Positions 42,018-54,179 of a DNA stretch of 64,000 nt are shown piece after piece. Position 1 is the stretch's first letter; each line of letters begins with the position of its first letter. Position numbers and translations under genes: made by a program. The notes under the pieces were generated by a model that had not been told where the DNA came from, did no database searches, and worked only from the letters and a program-made list of their open reading frames with translations. Source of the DNA: Symsagittifera roscoffensis (taxonomy: Eukaryota; Xenacoelomorpha; Acoela; Convolutidae). The stretch spans positions 6,059,472 through 6,123,471 of the forward strand of contig NC_087069.1 of assembly GCF_963678635.1 (NCBI RefSeq), written 5' to 3'.

Positions 42018-43753
42018 TTGAAACAATATCAAAATCTTGACCCTGTAATTAGACAACTAAAATCATGGCACAAATATAAAACTAAACCCGTCAAGGCAGA
42101 TACAACTATTTTAGAAAATAAAACACTCCTCCGATATTTTCGAAAATTCAATAATACAACAATTAACGAAAACACAGACCTTCTAGAATACAAATTAAAT
42201 GAATCTACAGTTCCTTGTCTCCCTCTAAGTATGATTCTTATAGCTTTTAATATTTCACATACACAAAACATTAAAGGACACTCTGGATCAGAGAAAACAT
42301 ATTCAAATTTCATACAAAACTTTTATTTTCCAAATGCACCAATTTGGATAAAAGTACTATGCAATGATTGTATAGTATGTCAGCTAAATAAACCTTATCC
42401 AAATCAAAAACAAATAGCACAAAAACAAGATTTTAAAGGACAAAGTTTGTACTTTAACCACCGTATTTCATTTGATACAAAAGGACCAATTTCACCCTCA
42501 TCCGAAGGAAACTCCTATATTATGGTAATTGTTGACGCGTTTACACATTATGTAGCACTTAACCCAGTACCACATTGTAACGCTTATTATGCTTACACAA
42601 CACTATATGAACACTGGATAGCCAAATTCGGACTACCAGAAATTCTAGTTACAGATAACGGTACAGAATTCATAAATAATGAAATTATCACACTATGTCA
42701 TCTATATAACATCAAACACAAACCACGTACATCTCACGCACCTTGGACAAACGGCTTAGTCGAAGGTATGAACCGTTCACTACAAGAATATCTTAGATGT
42801 ATCATCAATGGAAATGATACAAGATATACCGAATGGTCAGCAGATGTAAAACTATTTCCCTTAGCATATAACTCACAAATCACGACAACTCTAGGAATGT
42901 CACCATATGAAATGGTTTTTAATCAAAAGCCACGCAAACCGATTATGTTTACAGCAAACTCTCATAAAAATGCACAAAGTTATTGTCAACCGAATAAAGA
43001 ATCAATTTGTTACAACTTACCTTTACATACACACGATGAAGATCATTTTCATCACCCACAAATTCTTAAATTAGCCTCCGGTACACACACCGAATGGATT
43101 TTAAACAGAGATAAAAAACACAATGAAATTTACCAAAAAGTAACAAAAAAGTTGTTACAAAGACAAAACATTAATGAACAAATAAATTCACGCTTTACAC
43201 CAGCCTCCGATTTAAAAATTGGAACATTTGTTTTAATACCCAATTTTAACACTCAAAAAGGAATCTCTAAAAAACTACAACCCCTTCGTAAAGGACCATA
43301 CCAAATAATTGCCAAACCCACTGATGTCACATATAAAATTACCGACTCAGACAAAAAAGAAATTGTTCAACACCGAAACAACCTATACCTTATTACCCAA
43401 AAGAGTACGCATTACGCGAACTAACTCAATTATATTCTTTCACAGGTTTAAAAATTATTCAAAATTATCCACATACGGAAAATAAAACAAAGGAACAACA
43501 TGACATTCACCTCGAAAACCAAAATAAAAAATCAACTACCACAAAAAACAATACAAAAAAGCTAGATCAAAATACACCACAAAAAGAAAGAAAAAATAGA
43601 AAAATGATACAAAAAATAATACCTCAAGAACAAATCGACAAATCAGAACATAGAGAGTCATCACGACTTAGAAATCAACCACGTAAAAACTATAAAACAT
43701 TCATTCCACAATCTAAAATATTAAAGAAAGTCGAATTTCAAAAACAGCTTTAA
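42018..43753 (+). pseudogene. Integrase, copy 2, with complete C-terminus after a frameshift
   Basis: The full HH-CC and D,D-35-E core is followed by the GPY/F-type module (LQPLRKGPYQIIAKPTDVTYKI). The ORF stops at 43424, but a second frame from about 43385 to TAA 43751-43753 continues with LRELTQLYSFTGLKI, a Lys/Asn-rich tail and SSRLRNQPRKNYKTF, the usual end of such polyproteins. One indel near 43385 therefore separates the tail. Confidence 0.85.
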
Positions 43754-44346
43754 ATTTATATTTAATAATTTTTGCACCTCTGAAATATTTTGAACTTTCA
43801 TTTTTCAAAATAACATGCTGACAAATACGCTACGATTCTAGTTCATAATTAGCCAATAGGATTCATCCAATCCGTCACCTTCTCTAACTCTAGCACAGAT
43901 CAACTAGACGAACGATATTAAACTCGAGGCATATCTATAACTATAACTTTGCGACCTCCAGGTCAAAAATAAGCAAACCATTCTAACTTGACAACTAAAA
44001 TAAATATCACCATAATATCATAACCCTCCCTTATCTAATAAACCAAAGATCAACAATTTTTCCCCAACTCAGACCTCAAATACCCCCCAAACAAATATGT
44101 TAAATTAGCCTAAAGTAAAAGAACGACCATTTTAATTAGCCTAAAGTATAAAAATCTCAAAAATACCCCAGATCATTTGACAAATGAAAATAAAGACAAA
44201 GAAGACCTCCCAATCACCATAAAATTTGCCCCCAACAATTTTTCACGAAACCCGACCCACTTGTCAAAAAACCAATAAATAATTCGACCACACTTGAAAA
44301 TTGCCTCAAACAACAAAAAATATTCGATCGAAAAGCCATTTCTTAA
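43754..44346 (+). other. Non-coding spacer after pol
   Basis: ~590 nt, C/A-rich, no ORF. Contains two similar TTAGCCTAAAGTA blocks near 44105 and 44138. Could contain the acceptor or promoter for downstream messages. Confidence 0.4.
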
Positions 44347-44577
44347 ATGCTCTTCTCTCGACCAGTTACCATAATTCTAAACATTCTCGCAAACTTTTTC
44401 ACAATATTTAAACCTTTCATCATATTTCTTTTTGATACCTTTGAATCTTTTATAATAATCTTAATCATTTTTTGCAATATTTTTTTAATTTTCTATTCCA
44501 TATTTGAACTATACCTCCAGCTTTCAAAAGCTAGTGACTATATCCACAGGTACGATTCACAAAACTTATCTAAATGA
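44347..44577 (+). CDS. Small membrane protein ORF 1 (76 aa)
   Basis: Almost entirely hydrophobic: two predicted membrane segments (about residues 7-30 and 33-58; IIILIIFCNIFLIF) followed by a short polar tail. The stop TGA overlaps the next ATG (ATGA at 44574-44577). Resembles viroporin-like or small transmembrane accessory proteins in size and character only. Confidence 0.5.
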   Translation: MLFSRPVTIILNILANFFTIFKPFIIFLFDTFESFIIILIIFCNIFLIFYSIFELYLQLSKASDYIHRYDSQNLSK

Positions 44578-44735
44578 TACGAACCATTTTTAGTAGAACA
44601 GATATTTTTTTACTATTTGTAATTTTTATAACATTTCTATCATCGCTCATCTTGACAATATGCAAATGTATAAAGAAAGCAATTATCACATTCGCCCTAG
44701 CAACAATCCTCCTAATACTTTTTCTAGAAGAATAA
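44574..44735 (+). CDS. Small membrane protein ORF 2 (53 aa)
   Basis: Starts inside the stop of ORF 1 and stops at 44733-44735. Two hydrophobic segments (IFLLFVIFITFLSSLILTI and AIITFALATILLILFL) separated by CKCIKK. Too short for standard ORF calls, supported mainly by the ATGA overlap and composition. Confidence 0.45.
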   Translation: MIRTIFSRTDIFLLFVIFITFLSSLILTICKCIKKAIITFALATILLILFLEE

Positions 44736-44788
44736 TACAATAAACATAAATTTTTTCACTAAAAGAATAGATCAAAAACCATCAAAAA

Positions 44789-45904
44789 TTGCTAACCAAC
44801 AATCACACAGTCAGTCTTCACCGACATCATCCCAGGAAAACCCGACACCACCTTCAACTACCCAAAACCCCCCAAACATCTACACGAATTTCTTTTCAAG
44901 ATAACCCATATACCTTTGAAGAACGACACGCTCGCTTATCAGAACCACTAGAACCAGTTCAACGACAAGCACCTCTAAGCGAACCAACATATAACTTATA
45001 CCCAACACTACCACAAGAATTAAGTAGAATACGAAATCCTAGTCAAAACCAAAATACAGTCGAAATAAATAGACAAATTATACATCCTCGACGAAACAGA
45101 AATTTTCAAACTCCCCGAGTTCATTTTGATATACCTCAATCCCCATCACAAAGTACACCAGAAAACCCCATTGGTATATTACCAGAAACCCCTACGCTTC
45201 TTTCACAACGTAGCACCTCAAGCCTACCATCAGATTACTTAGGTTCAACACCAACATCTGAACAAATACGTGAAAATCCCTTTAACCCTACAAACCAAAC
45301 ATCACGACTACCATACTGGACAACACATTCATTCACACAAGGTGAACCAAATTTAATCAATGATCCAATAGATATTTCTACGGATACAACAACATCCTCA
45401 TCACTACCAGAAACATTATCACTACCATCAACACCATCAATAAGCCAGATTTCACCACCACCTTTTAACTTAAATTTCCCAAATAACCTCGACGCTAGAT
45501 ATCGAGAACAATCATCAACAAATATTCCTTTAAGACTAGACTGGAATACATTCACAGCACCTCCACCATTATTTGGACAACACCTAGAAAGTAACCGACT
45601 CCACAACTGGGCACTAAATAGACTACAATATAGACAAGACATTCACGAAGACATTCGTGCTCATAACATCCAAATACTCCAACAGAATAGTCTACAATTA
45701 AAATTTGAAATCACGGTTAAATTAAACAACATTACTCAACATCCCTATCCATTAAATCCACCAAATATAACAGCTCAATCCCTACCACCACCATTTATAA
45801 CAACTGAAGTAATATACAAATACGACAGATATACCAAAAAGACAATTGGTTACATCACATTTTATAACCCATACTCAGGATTGTCATACACATGTATATT
45901 CTAA
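44789..45904 (+). CDS. Unknown accessory ORF (371 aa), S/P/N-rich
   Basis: Intact. Residues 1-235 are disordered-looking, rich in Pro, Ser, Thr, Gln and Asn; residues ~245-371 appear folded (LDWNTFTAPPPLFGQHLES, FEITVKLNNITQHPYPL, EVIYKYDRYTKKTIGYITFY). It overlaps the envelope start by 13 nt. It shares its layout (disordered N-terminus, folded C-terminus) with the ORF after the envelope. No family recognised. Confidence 0.65.
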   Translation: MLTNNHTVSLHRHHPRKTRHHLQLPKTPQTSTRISFQDNPYTFEERHARLSEPLEPVQRQAPLSEPTYNLYPTLPQELSRIRNPSQNQNTVEINRQIIHPRRNRNFQTPRVHFDIPQSPSQSTPENPIGILPETPTLLSQRSTSSLPSDYLGSTPTSEQIRENPFNPTNQTSRLPYWTTHSFTQGEPNLINDPIDISTDTTTSSSLPETLSLPSTPSISQISPPPFNLNFPNNLDARYREQSSTNIPLRLDWNTFTAPPPLFGQHLESNRLHNWALNRLQYRQDIHEDIRAHNIQILQQNSLQLKFEITVKLNNITQHPYPLNPPNITAQSLPPPFITTEVIYKYDRYTKKTIGYITFYNPYSGLSYTCIF

Positions 45905-48500
45905 AAATTTTAATTTTTCTCCAACTCCTTTTTCTAATAACCTCAAATGAAAACATAAACCCTTCCCCCCGTACAGGACCCCAAGATTTATTAGTAACAC
46001 ATTACGATTGTGACGAAAACGAACAAAAAACATTACACAAATATGCAATAAATCAAGTATCACAATGCGAAACAGAACCACAAGCTATAGAAACAACAAA
46101 TGTAATAGCGACACTTTATTCAAAAGCCCGAGCAACAACAGTTAAAGGATATAAATTCACAGCGACATTTTCCGAAAAGAAAGTACATTGTTCACAAGTC
46201 TCAAATGGAAATAAAAACCGACTTGACCACGAATCATTCTACCAAAGTAATATCGAACGACTTCTACATCTCAATCCGGAAGATTGTAAAAACGAGTTAC
46301 TAAGACTCAATATCACAAGAAATAAAAACACTGATAGAAAATTAGTATATTTCCAATTTTTTGCAGATTCTGTACATCAAGCAGAACTTGAAAGATATCA
46401 AGGACATATAAAATTAGATGAAAAATACCCATACAACGGCGCACACGGAAGATTAACTTATGATATACACGATAAACACTGGATACCACACATTGGTATA
46501 AATGACCCATCAAACTGCAAAGCAGACACAAAAAATAAAGGATATCAAGAAATCATGTTTTTTGATTGGAAAATACAACTCGAAAAAATACAACTCACAC
46601 GCGATTTATCAGACAACACAATGATCTATCAAGGAATTAGATTACCTTGTAAAAACGACCAAGGCTACAACACGAACACAAGCAACAATTGTTTGGTTCC
46701 CTGAAGACACATGTACAACATTTCAAGTAGCAAAAATACACGCTCGTATGATAAAACTTCACGAAAAATATTTCATACAATCAATTCCATATGAACAAGT
46801 CCATCCATCACGAAGACAAACTTCTAATTTTAGAAACATACACAATATAGAAAATAAACTGACACGTTTTCAAATATATCAAGAAACAGAACTTGCATGT
46901 AAATACAGAAATCTACTTCACAAAACACAATACTCCGAGATATTAGTTGAATACGAAAAAGGATTCGACATGACCACTGGAAAAGTAAAAATGGACCCAT
47001 ACGCCACAAGTCACCCTATAAACGAAGGAACATCATATATACCAGTTGATTTTCAAAAAAGTAAAAATCAACCTGGTGGACGTCTAAAGCCCCATGACAC
47101 TAGAAGCACACGTTTACAAGAATTATCACTAATGAATAGTACATATTTCGGTAACATCCACTATGATATTCACCTAGATATGAAATTAGACTACACAATT
47201 AGCCAAATTTTTCAAGAAATGTCACTATCTGAATTAGAAACACTTCACCAGCTATGCGAATTAGAAAGTACACAAATCCTACAATCACTTGCACTAGCAG
47301 TATTAAAAATACCCTACGCAGGATATTTACTATCAGGAAATAGATCAAATTTTTTAGATTATGAAGGAAACATTTTATGGTTTTATACCTGTACCAAAAA
47401 AGTATCACCACTATATGTTTTTGAAGATAAACGATGCTATAAAAGAATCCCTATCTTTTATAAGAATAAAGTACACTTCGTTGACACACTTTCAAGACGA
47501 ACCTATTTCTGGGATACCGCAGTCCCATGTGGATCAGAAAATAGCCACAATGTAGTTCAACTGAACCCTGATGAAGATAAATATTATCTTCTTACTCCAT
47601 ATCCCACAATAATGCAATCACTCAAAAAATTTTCACCTGAAAGCATTAGAGCTATTGTTCGAAACCCAAATATTGACTTACAATCAATTGGAATATATTC
47701 AAAATCCGATATACAACATCACATTAGAACACAACAATTCCAGGAATTATTAACACAAATGGACACGATACAAAGACAATCAATTGACCAAAACTTACGC
47801 AAACTTGCCGAAACAGCAGGATTTGCAGATATTTATACACAAGACTATAGCGGATATTTTAAAGACATTAAAGACTATATATATCTAAACGGTGAAAAAT
47901 ACCGACCACAAGATATTTCACCTATAAATATTTTTAGCTTTGTTACACTAAAAAAATGAAATTCTCGATTTTCTAGGATGGCCCTACTACATCTTAGAAA
48001 AATTGACTATTTTATACGCAATGTTTAACTTTATAGGATTTCTTTTTTCGCTTTTAAAAGGAATCTATAATACATGCGCTATACACACACAAGTAAATAG
48101 ACAAACAAGTGTAGCACGCATACTATTTGCAGGATTTTTTGGAATTTTTTCATCATCAATAAACAAAATTCTTTTAGATGCACAAATAAAGGAATACAAC
48201 ACAAAAATAGCAACAAGACAGAACACATACGACGAAGAACATAACAATGTAGACATTACGCCTACAGCACCACAGTTACCACCACTACCACATAACCATC
48301 CATTATCACTAGTCCCACGAAATTTTCGAAATTTAGCAATAACAAATAATCCAAATTTTAGACCAACTATATCACAAAGTCCCATTCAACATATAATGAC
48401 ACACCATTCACTAGATGAAAATACATATGAACAAATCAGAGAACAACCCCATACCACCGCTTTTCAGTCTCAAAATAATAATTTTTTTAGCCCACGATGA
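45892..48500 (+). pseudogene. Envelope-like glycoprotein, split by two frameshifts
   Basis: Signal-peptide start (LKILIFLQLLFLITS). Three frames join: 45892-46704, about 46690-47959 and about 47960-48500. The middle part has a Cys-containing segment leading into ARMIKLHEKYFI, and a later Cys pair in CYKRIPIFYKN...VPCGSEN. The last part starts FLGWPYYILEKL and contains membrane segments (ILYAMFNFIGFLFSLL; RILFAGFFGIF), then a ~110-aa Pro-rich cytoplasmic tail. The second break is an A7 run (47950-47956). The layout is that of a viral fusion glycoprotein; some motifs recall chuvirus-like glycoproteins captured by insect retroelements, but that is unverified. Confidence 0.7.
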
Positions 48501-50304
48501 GCCGACAGCTTGGATCCCTACACCGCTCAAATTCACACCCAACCAACCTCAACACTCCAATTACAAAAATTCCACTTTTTGCTTTCCCACCACCCGATTT
48601 CCCAACCAATAATATAACATCAGGCATGAATTCAGACACTAATTCACACATCTCAGTTTTATACTCCATCTCACAACTCAATAACCCAGATATTGAAACC
48701 CCTGACGAAATTGCAGACTCTGAACCATCTCCATCCAACAATTTTCAAACCAATTCCTCAGTTTTTCGAAACCCCCTTTTCAACCAATCCCACCATATAA
48801 CCCACTCCCATCCATTTCTACACCCTCCTATGCTTCACAAGTTACCCCAACCTACTCTTCACTTCATTCAGATCAATCATCCAATTCTCCAGACACCCCC
48901 CAAATCTCCCAAGAACTAGATAATTTTATCACCTTACAACAACAACCCTTCCACCTTGAAAACCCCACTTTAAATCAGATTTCATCCACAATAGAATCAT
49001 CAAACCCACCTACCCCTACACCCTCTTCAGCTTATACCGCATCATTAGCACCATCATCCACATCCACCGAATCATCAATTAGCACTAATAGAACTTACCG
49101 CACTTTCAAAAGAAAATTCCCAAACCATCCATTTCCAACAAAACCAGGAACAGCCCGTGAATATATTAATCATCCAAATCACACTAACACGAAAGAATTT
49201 TTAGCAATCACCTTACCTTCATTTCCACAGTATACTTTGAACACCCCTACAGATACTAACGATACACGTAGCTTTGTAGATGAACAAGTTTTAATGCCTA
49301 CACTTCATTGGACAGCATATTATCATTTTACTAACCCCCTTTGCCTACCTTTATCTAATACTCACATCGATATAGAACGAAATCAAGATATGCTATATCG
49401 ACTCACTACACCACTAACACATAGACAATTTACTTACATCGGATATAAAAAATCACTAAAAACATACACTGCACCCCGAGCTAACGAATATACGCTAGAA
49501 TATTGCGATCATAACATCATCCGAACTAACCAAGACCAATTTTTAGATGATGATCGCTTCGCTAACCCACAAATCACAGAAAAATTTTTCATCAAAACAA
49601 CATATGTTTTTACACTCAATATATTTGATCGCAAATTCGACCACATCATTTCTGAAGCACTAACCGACACACAAGCTTACGAAAGTTCTAAAGAAAGATT
49701 TCAATTATTTTCACTAACCTTTCATTTCCTTGCACCACATGAACGAGATTTGCACTGCTCACATGACATTATGTTACGCACTAAACAAACCCACACATAT
49801 ACATATTACCGCTTTATACAAAATCACTTTGACCTACACACTCCATCAAGACAACCACACCATCGTTTTCAATTTATTAACTCTAAATACACATCATCAT
49901 TTTTTCTTAACTTCACATATTGCATCAAAGATACTAACCTTCACGGTATTCTTCGCAATTATGATCCCATAACCCAAATGTATATTTTTTGTCCCATCAC
50001 AAAGACCTTCAACGCAGAAGAATCCAGACCCTTCCTTATCCCACATGAATTTGTTCAACCTATAGAAATCCCCATATTAGAATTCATCCACAACACAAAA
50101 TATAACCACAAATTATATAACCTCATCCAAAACACACCTTATGATTTTGCAGTTGGCACTGAAGAACTAAAAACCATTAAAGCACTTCAATTGCTTTGGC
50201 CACTGCTTCAAACTAAAAACATCATTCGCATACTAGCAAAGTTACTAACAAATTCCGACATAATCCACGACATCTTCCCCCACGGTTTTTTCCCCGACGA
50301 CTAA
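48497..50304 (+). pseudogene. Unknown ORF downstream of envelope (~600 codons), one frameshift
   Basis: ATG at 48497 overlaps the envelope stop (ATGA). The first frame (48497-48919) is P/S/N-rich. The compatible continuation is in a frame open from about 48728 to 50304, crossing over near a C5 run at about 48769. The C-terminal ~360 residues look folded (LHWTAYYHFTNPLCLPL, FLAPHERDLHCSHDIM, TKTFNAEESRPFLIPHEF, KALQLLWPLLQTKNIIRIL). No membrane segment and no family recognised. Extra ORFs 3' of env are unusual for gypsy elements. Confidence 0.65.
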
Positions 50305-51892
50305 CAGGTAAGTATAATTTATACATATACTAATAAATTTAAAAATAAAACACTAACCATTCTTTATCCATGTTTTATTTAGATTTTTAGTCTTCATCTC
50401 ACGATCATCTGCAAAATACACAAAAGAAAAATAAAAAATAGAAAACTTCTTCAAATTGTCCCAAACTCTAATAATCTTTTGCACCAACTAAATTAAATAA
50501 AATTCATACAAATGTAATAAATTAATTTATAAATTATTTCCCTAAAAGCAGTAATTCTAATAATGATGAAAATTTGTAACTTAATTTTTCCCCAAAACAA
50601 GCAATAAAATTGAAATTCTATGTAGTAAATTAATAAAACGCAAATGCAGTACTAACCTTTTGTTATTTTCATTCACTCGCACAAGAATTCTATCCAAACT
50701 CGCACAGCTCGCCCACGAAGAATTGTTTAAATAATGAATTTCAGTTTCAAGCTTTCACACTCAACAACTCTAACACACGATAACAAGTTTCAAACTTTCC
50801 TTTAACCCGGTTGGAAAGGAATGATATACTAAACAAAACTAACCAATGCAGCTTACTAAACACCACAATACATAGAATAACAGCATGACTAAGAAAAGGA
50901 AACCAACGGTACCCAAACCGGATTAACCCAGTTTAAAACTGGATAATTTATTCTTTTGAAGACTATTATAAAGTCTAAGAAAGAAATAATAAAACACAAA
51001 AAAGTCGAAAGACAAACCCATACCAAAAACAATTTGATTTTTGAAAAAAGGACACAACCAACGAAACATAAGAAAAACCACAATAAACCCAACATAAAAC
51101 GTTATCAAATAACAGGACCTCTCACAGAAACCGCACGAAATCATACTCCCACTCCTGGCCTAACCCACCAGAGAGGACGTCCTGAGCATGCTCTATAGCC
51201 GGCCTAACCCACCGCGCTACATCCACGCTTTGTGACCACACTCCTATTTTTAATAAGAGGTACTCAAGGGTGAGTAACTCTTCAAAATAACTGAACTAAA
51301 ACAGAAAGCTTTTGTGAAAACAACTAACCAAAATCATAACTAAAACACTAAACTAATAAAAATTTTATAAAATGAAAATTATATCTTGCAGTATATAGAT
51401 CAGCATACAACACCAAAGACGAACATCCAAAGACAAAATGACCCCACTACACTCGAAAAAGAATGGCCAACCACAATCAATATGCCGCCCACAATCACAA
51501 CTCAAAGGATTTAGAGTACGACTTGACTTCGCAGAAAAGGACTTCATTGAACTAGAACAATGACCACCTCGATGTTCAAGTATACGTACAGATCCGAGTA
51601 ACCAGGCATCCCCTCCACGCACAATCTCCACGCCATTCCCAGACAAGGTCAAACACAAAGAAGTTCTCTACATGAAACGAAAAAACCTGTCATAGCCAAC
51701 CATTCTGAAATCAGATTTGAGTTTGTTGCGAAAACCCAGTCGTTGTCATAAGAAGACACAACGATTGAATCTGGAACTTCTCTAACAAGAGAACCCAGAC
51801 GAAATATGATGTTCGCCAAATACTAACGTCCATCATCCATCTTTTGAATTGCAGAAAGACTATTCTAAAAAACTCTGTAAAACCCGGATGGG
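50305..51892 (+). other. Long 3' non-coding region of retroelement
   Basis: 1.6 kb without a supported ORF. Begins with a consensus splice donor CAG|GTAAGT at 50307/50308, 3 nt after the last stop. An acceptor-like TATCTTGCAG ends near 51394. No strong polypurine tract is visible before the 3' LTR (only GGATGGG). Confidence 0.5.
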
Positions 51893-52302
51893 TGGAACCT
51901 GATCTAAACTACATTTTATGATTGGATAAATTAGATATTTTACCACTGTAAAGTATTTAATCTTAACCAATCATGATCCATCTAACTAACAACCCACTTA
52001 TTTGTAAGTGCTGGAATTACTTGTAATTTCAGCACCAGAGAGATTTGAATTTAACTTAGAAATTAGTTGACTCTCCAAGAAGACTTCAGCAGCCGCAATA
52101 AACCAGTATACCCTAGATCTATTGAGCCTAGCAGAGACTAGTTAAACACCCTGAGACTAGATAGTATAAGAGTAAGATTAGGATCGGTATTAGACTAAGA
52201 AGTTGCACGAATCTATCCGGCCGAAAATAAGATAGCGTGACGAGCAGACGGTGTACCCTATCCGAAATTACTCTATGAGTTAACCACCTCGGATCTAACT
52301 CA
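51893..52302 (+). repeat. 3' LTR of large retroelement
   Basis: 410 bp, one visible difference from the 5' LTR; followed by TTAG. Confidence 0.95.
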
Positions 52303-54179
52303 TTAGTCGAATGCATTCAAAGTTTTTCAAATAACGTTAAAAATTATGTGTTTTCAAATTTTCTTCATACTTTAATACGGTTGTTAGTTTAGTGTTATGT
52401 AACTTTTTTGATACTCGTTGCTCTCATCGATTGCCGTACCTAGGAAAAATTTGGAAAATAATTATAAATTTCAAATTGCAGCTAGAGGTCAACATTTGGA
52501 AGCTGGATCTTGAATGCCCACCTCTTGAAGCTAGAGGTGAGGGAAGTAAAAATTCTGACCTGAAGCAGAAATAACTAGAAAACAAAACAAAATACGAGAC
52601 CAAAGCCACTTAAATGTTTTTTTGTTCGCTAGCTTTCAGCGCCGGATTTGCCATCGATCTTCGATCACTAGAAAAATGATTGAGTACAAAAGTTGATTTT
52701 AGCCGCGTGAAACAAAAACCAAACGTCAAAAATCACTTACAAACAATTTTCTGAACCAAGCAAAAATATCTCTCTTTTTTTTCTTGAAAGCTTACCTAAG
52801 ATATCGAGAATCTAAAACAAATTGCCCAAAAAACATAATAACGGTAGAAAAAAAACTAAGAACCGTAACCATGAGCTACAAAGAAAACTGGCCAGCTGAG
52901 AGTCGAACAAGTATGGATGGAGATGTCGATGGTGAAGCTGCAGACACTCAATTTACTCCATCTTCTCCCATTCCGATTCAAAAGAGACATGGGGGGCAAT
53001 CGGGATCGACATCAAGGAAACAAATAAGGGATCAGCTGCCAAAATAAAAAAGAGGACGTCTTTATTTAATCTCCTGCACGCTTATCTTTGGCACCTGGAA
53101 AAAAAACAACCGGCCCGTGTAATTACCCCTTCCTATTTTCCCAAGTGTAGATTCGCCTCCGTATCCCTAAAGTTTAAGGGCAAATTTGAAAAAAGTATTG
53201 AAACATACTTGCAAAAAGATGAATTCTGATTAGCTAAAAAACATTTGATCATTTGGACCCCCCTCTCTAACCCAGATTGGACGTGAGATTGCAATTTTGG
53301 ACCTAGGAACAAAGAACCACCCCTATAAACGGTAAGTCAACGGCTAAGCATGTGGGGGGGGGGGGGGTTTAGGAAATGGAAAAAAGCCATTTTAGTTTAC
53401 ATAAAATTGATACTAATCGTTGAAATTATATCATGCTGCGTATATTAAAAGGGTGCTCTGTAACTGTCACAAAATATTATAACAACTTAAATAAAAACTC
53501 AAAAATACGGAAACAGCAATAATAGCAATCGGGGCTCTTTTTCTTTCAAAGTCGAATTCTTTTTCAAAACCTAAATTAAACGAGAATTTTCCCCACTCTT
53601 TAGGGGGGTTATCGAAACAATAAGGGATTTCTCTTGCGCTATGGCTGCTAATCACTATCCGTCTCAGCTCAAGCGAATCACCTGAGCCACATTGGATGAA
53701 ACAGTTGCAGGCTCAGACGGAATATTACAACAAAAAAATGTACCCTTTTTGTGATTTTTATAGAAAACCATATGTTTATAAAAGTGTGTAGCCGTACTTT
53801 GCGCTTTTGTTGTTCCGACCTTTGTGACGAAAGCAATGAAATATTTTTTCTAAGGGTGATTTTTTTTCTTTAGAAGGATTTCGACTTCTTAACTAGTCTT
53901 TTTTGACAGATTTTTTTCATATCAGTCTGGTGTCTTGAGTTTAAAATTTGAAGTTTAAACAAATTTCGCGCTAGTAAATTATAAGCGGAGATTTAACCAC
54001 CTTAGAAATCATTCCAAAATGTTGAAGAAAGCTTATTTTCCATAGTTGATTTTTACTAGAAACAAAAACTATCACTTTGTACTTTATATGGGGGATGGTT
54101 TTCAAAAAAAATCGAAAATAAAAAAAAAATGTTTTATTTTATTACATTCAATTGTTTTATGTTACTACTGATCCATAGA
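52303..54179. other. Right flank of retroelement, little content
   Basis: A 59-codon ORF 52871-53047 (MSYKENWPAESRTSMDGDVD...) has a good start context and balanced composition but no recognisable function. A G13-14 run lies at about 53353-53367. No other gene seen. Confidence 0.4.

Larger units (their letters stand above)
36436..43041 (+). repeat. Two tandem 3303-bp copies of the pol region
   Basis: Copy 1 is 36436-39738 and copy 2 is 39739-43041, with no length difference. I find only three substitutions (near 37107, 38287 and 38811; each changes an amino acid). Junction microhomology is AAG: ATAAG|TTTTTC at the left, GATGAAG|TTTTTC at the middle, GATGAAG|ATCATT at the right. The duplication cuts integrase copy 1 before its C-terminus. 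Confidence 0.95.
31387..52302 (+). mobile_element. Large (20.9 kb) envelope-bearing LTR retroelement
   Basis: Bounded by two 410-bp LTRs and TTAG duplications at 31383-31386 and 52303-52306. Order: leader, gag-protease, pol (twice, tandem), membrane mini-ORFs, unknown ORF, envelope-like glycoprotein, unknown ORF, long 3' non-coding region. RT and integrase are Ty3/gypsy-type (YLDD; D,D-35-E with GPY/F). Without the 3303-bp duplication it would be ~17.6 kb, still about twice the usual errantivirus length. Strong A-rich coding strand bias is unlike the neighbouring DNA. Confidence 0.92.

Noticed and set aside
45235..45642. 135-codon minus-strand ORF
   Set aside because: Antisense of the S/P-rich accessory ORF, no recognisable motifs.
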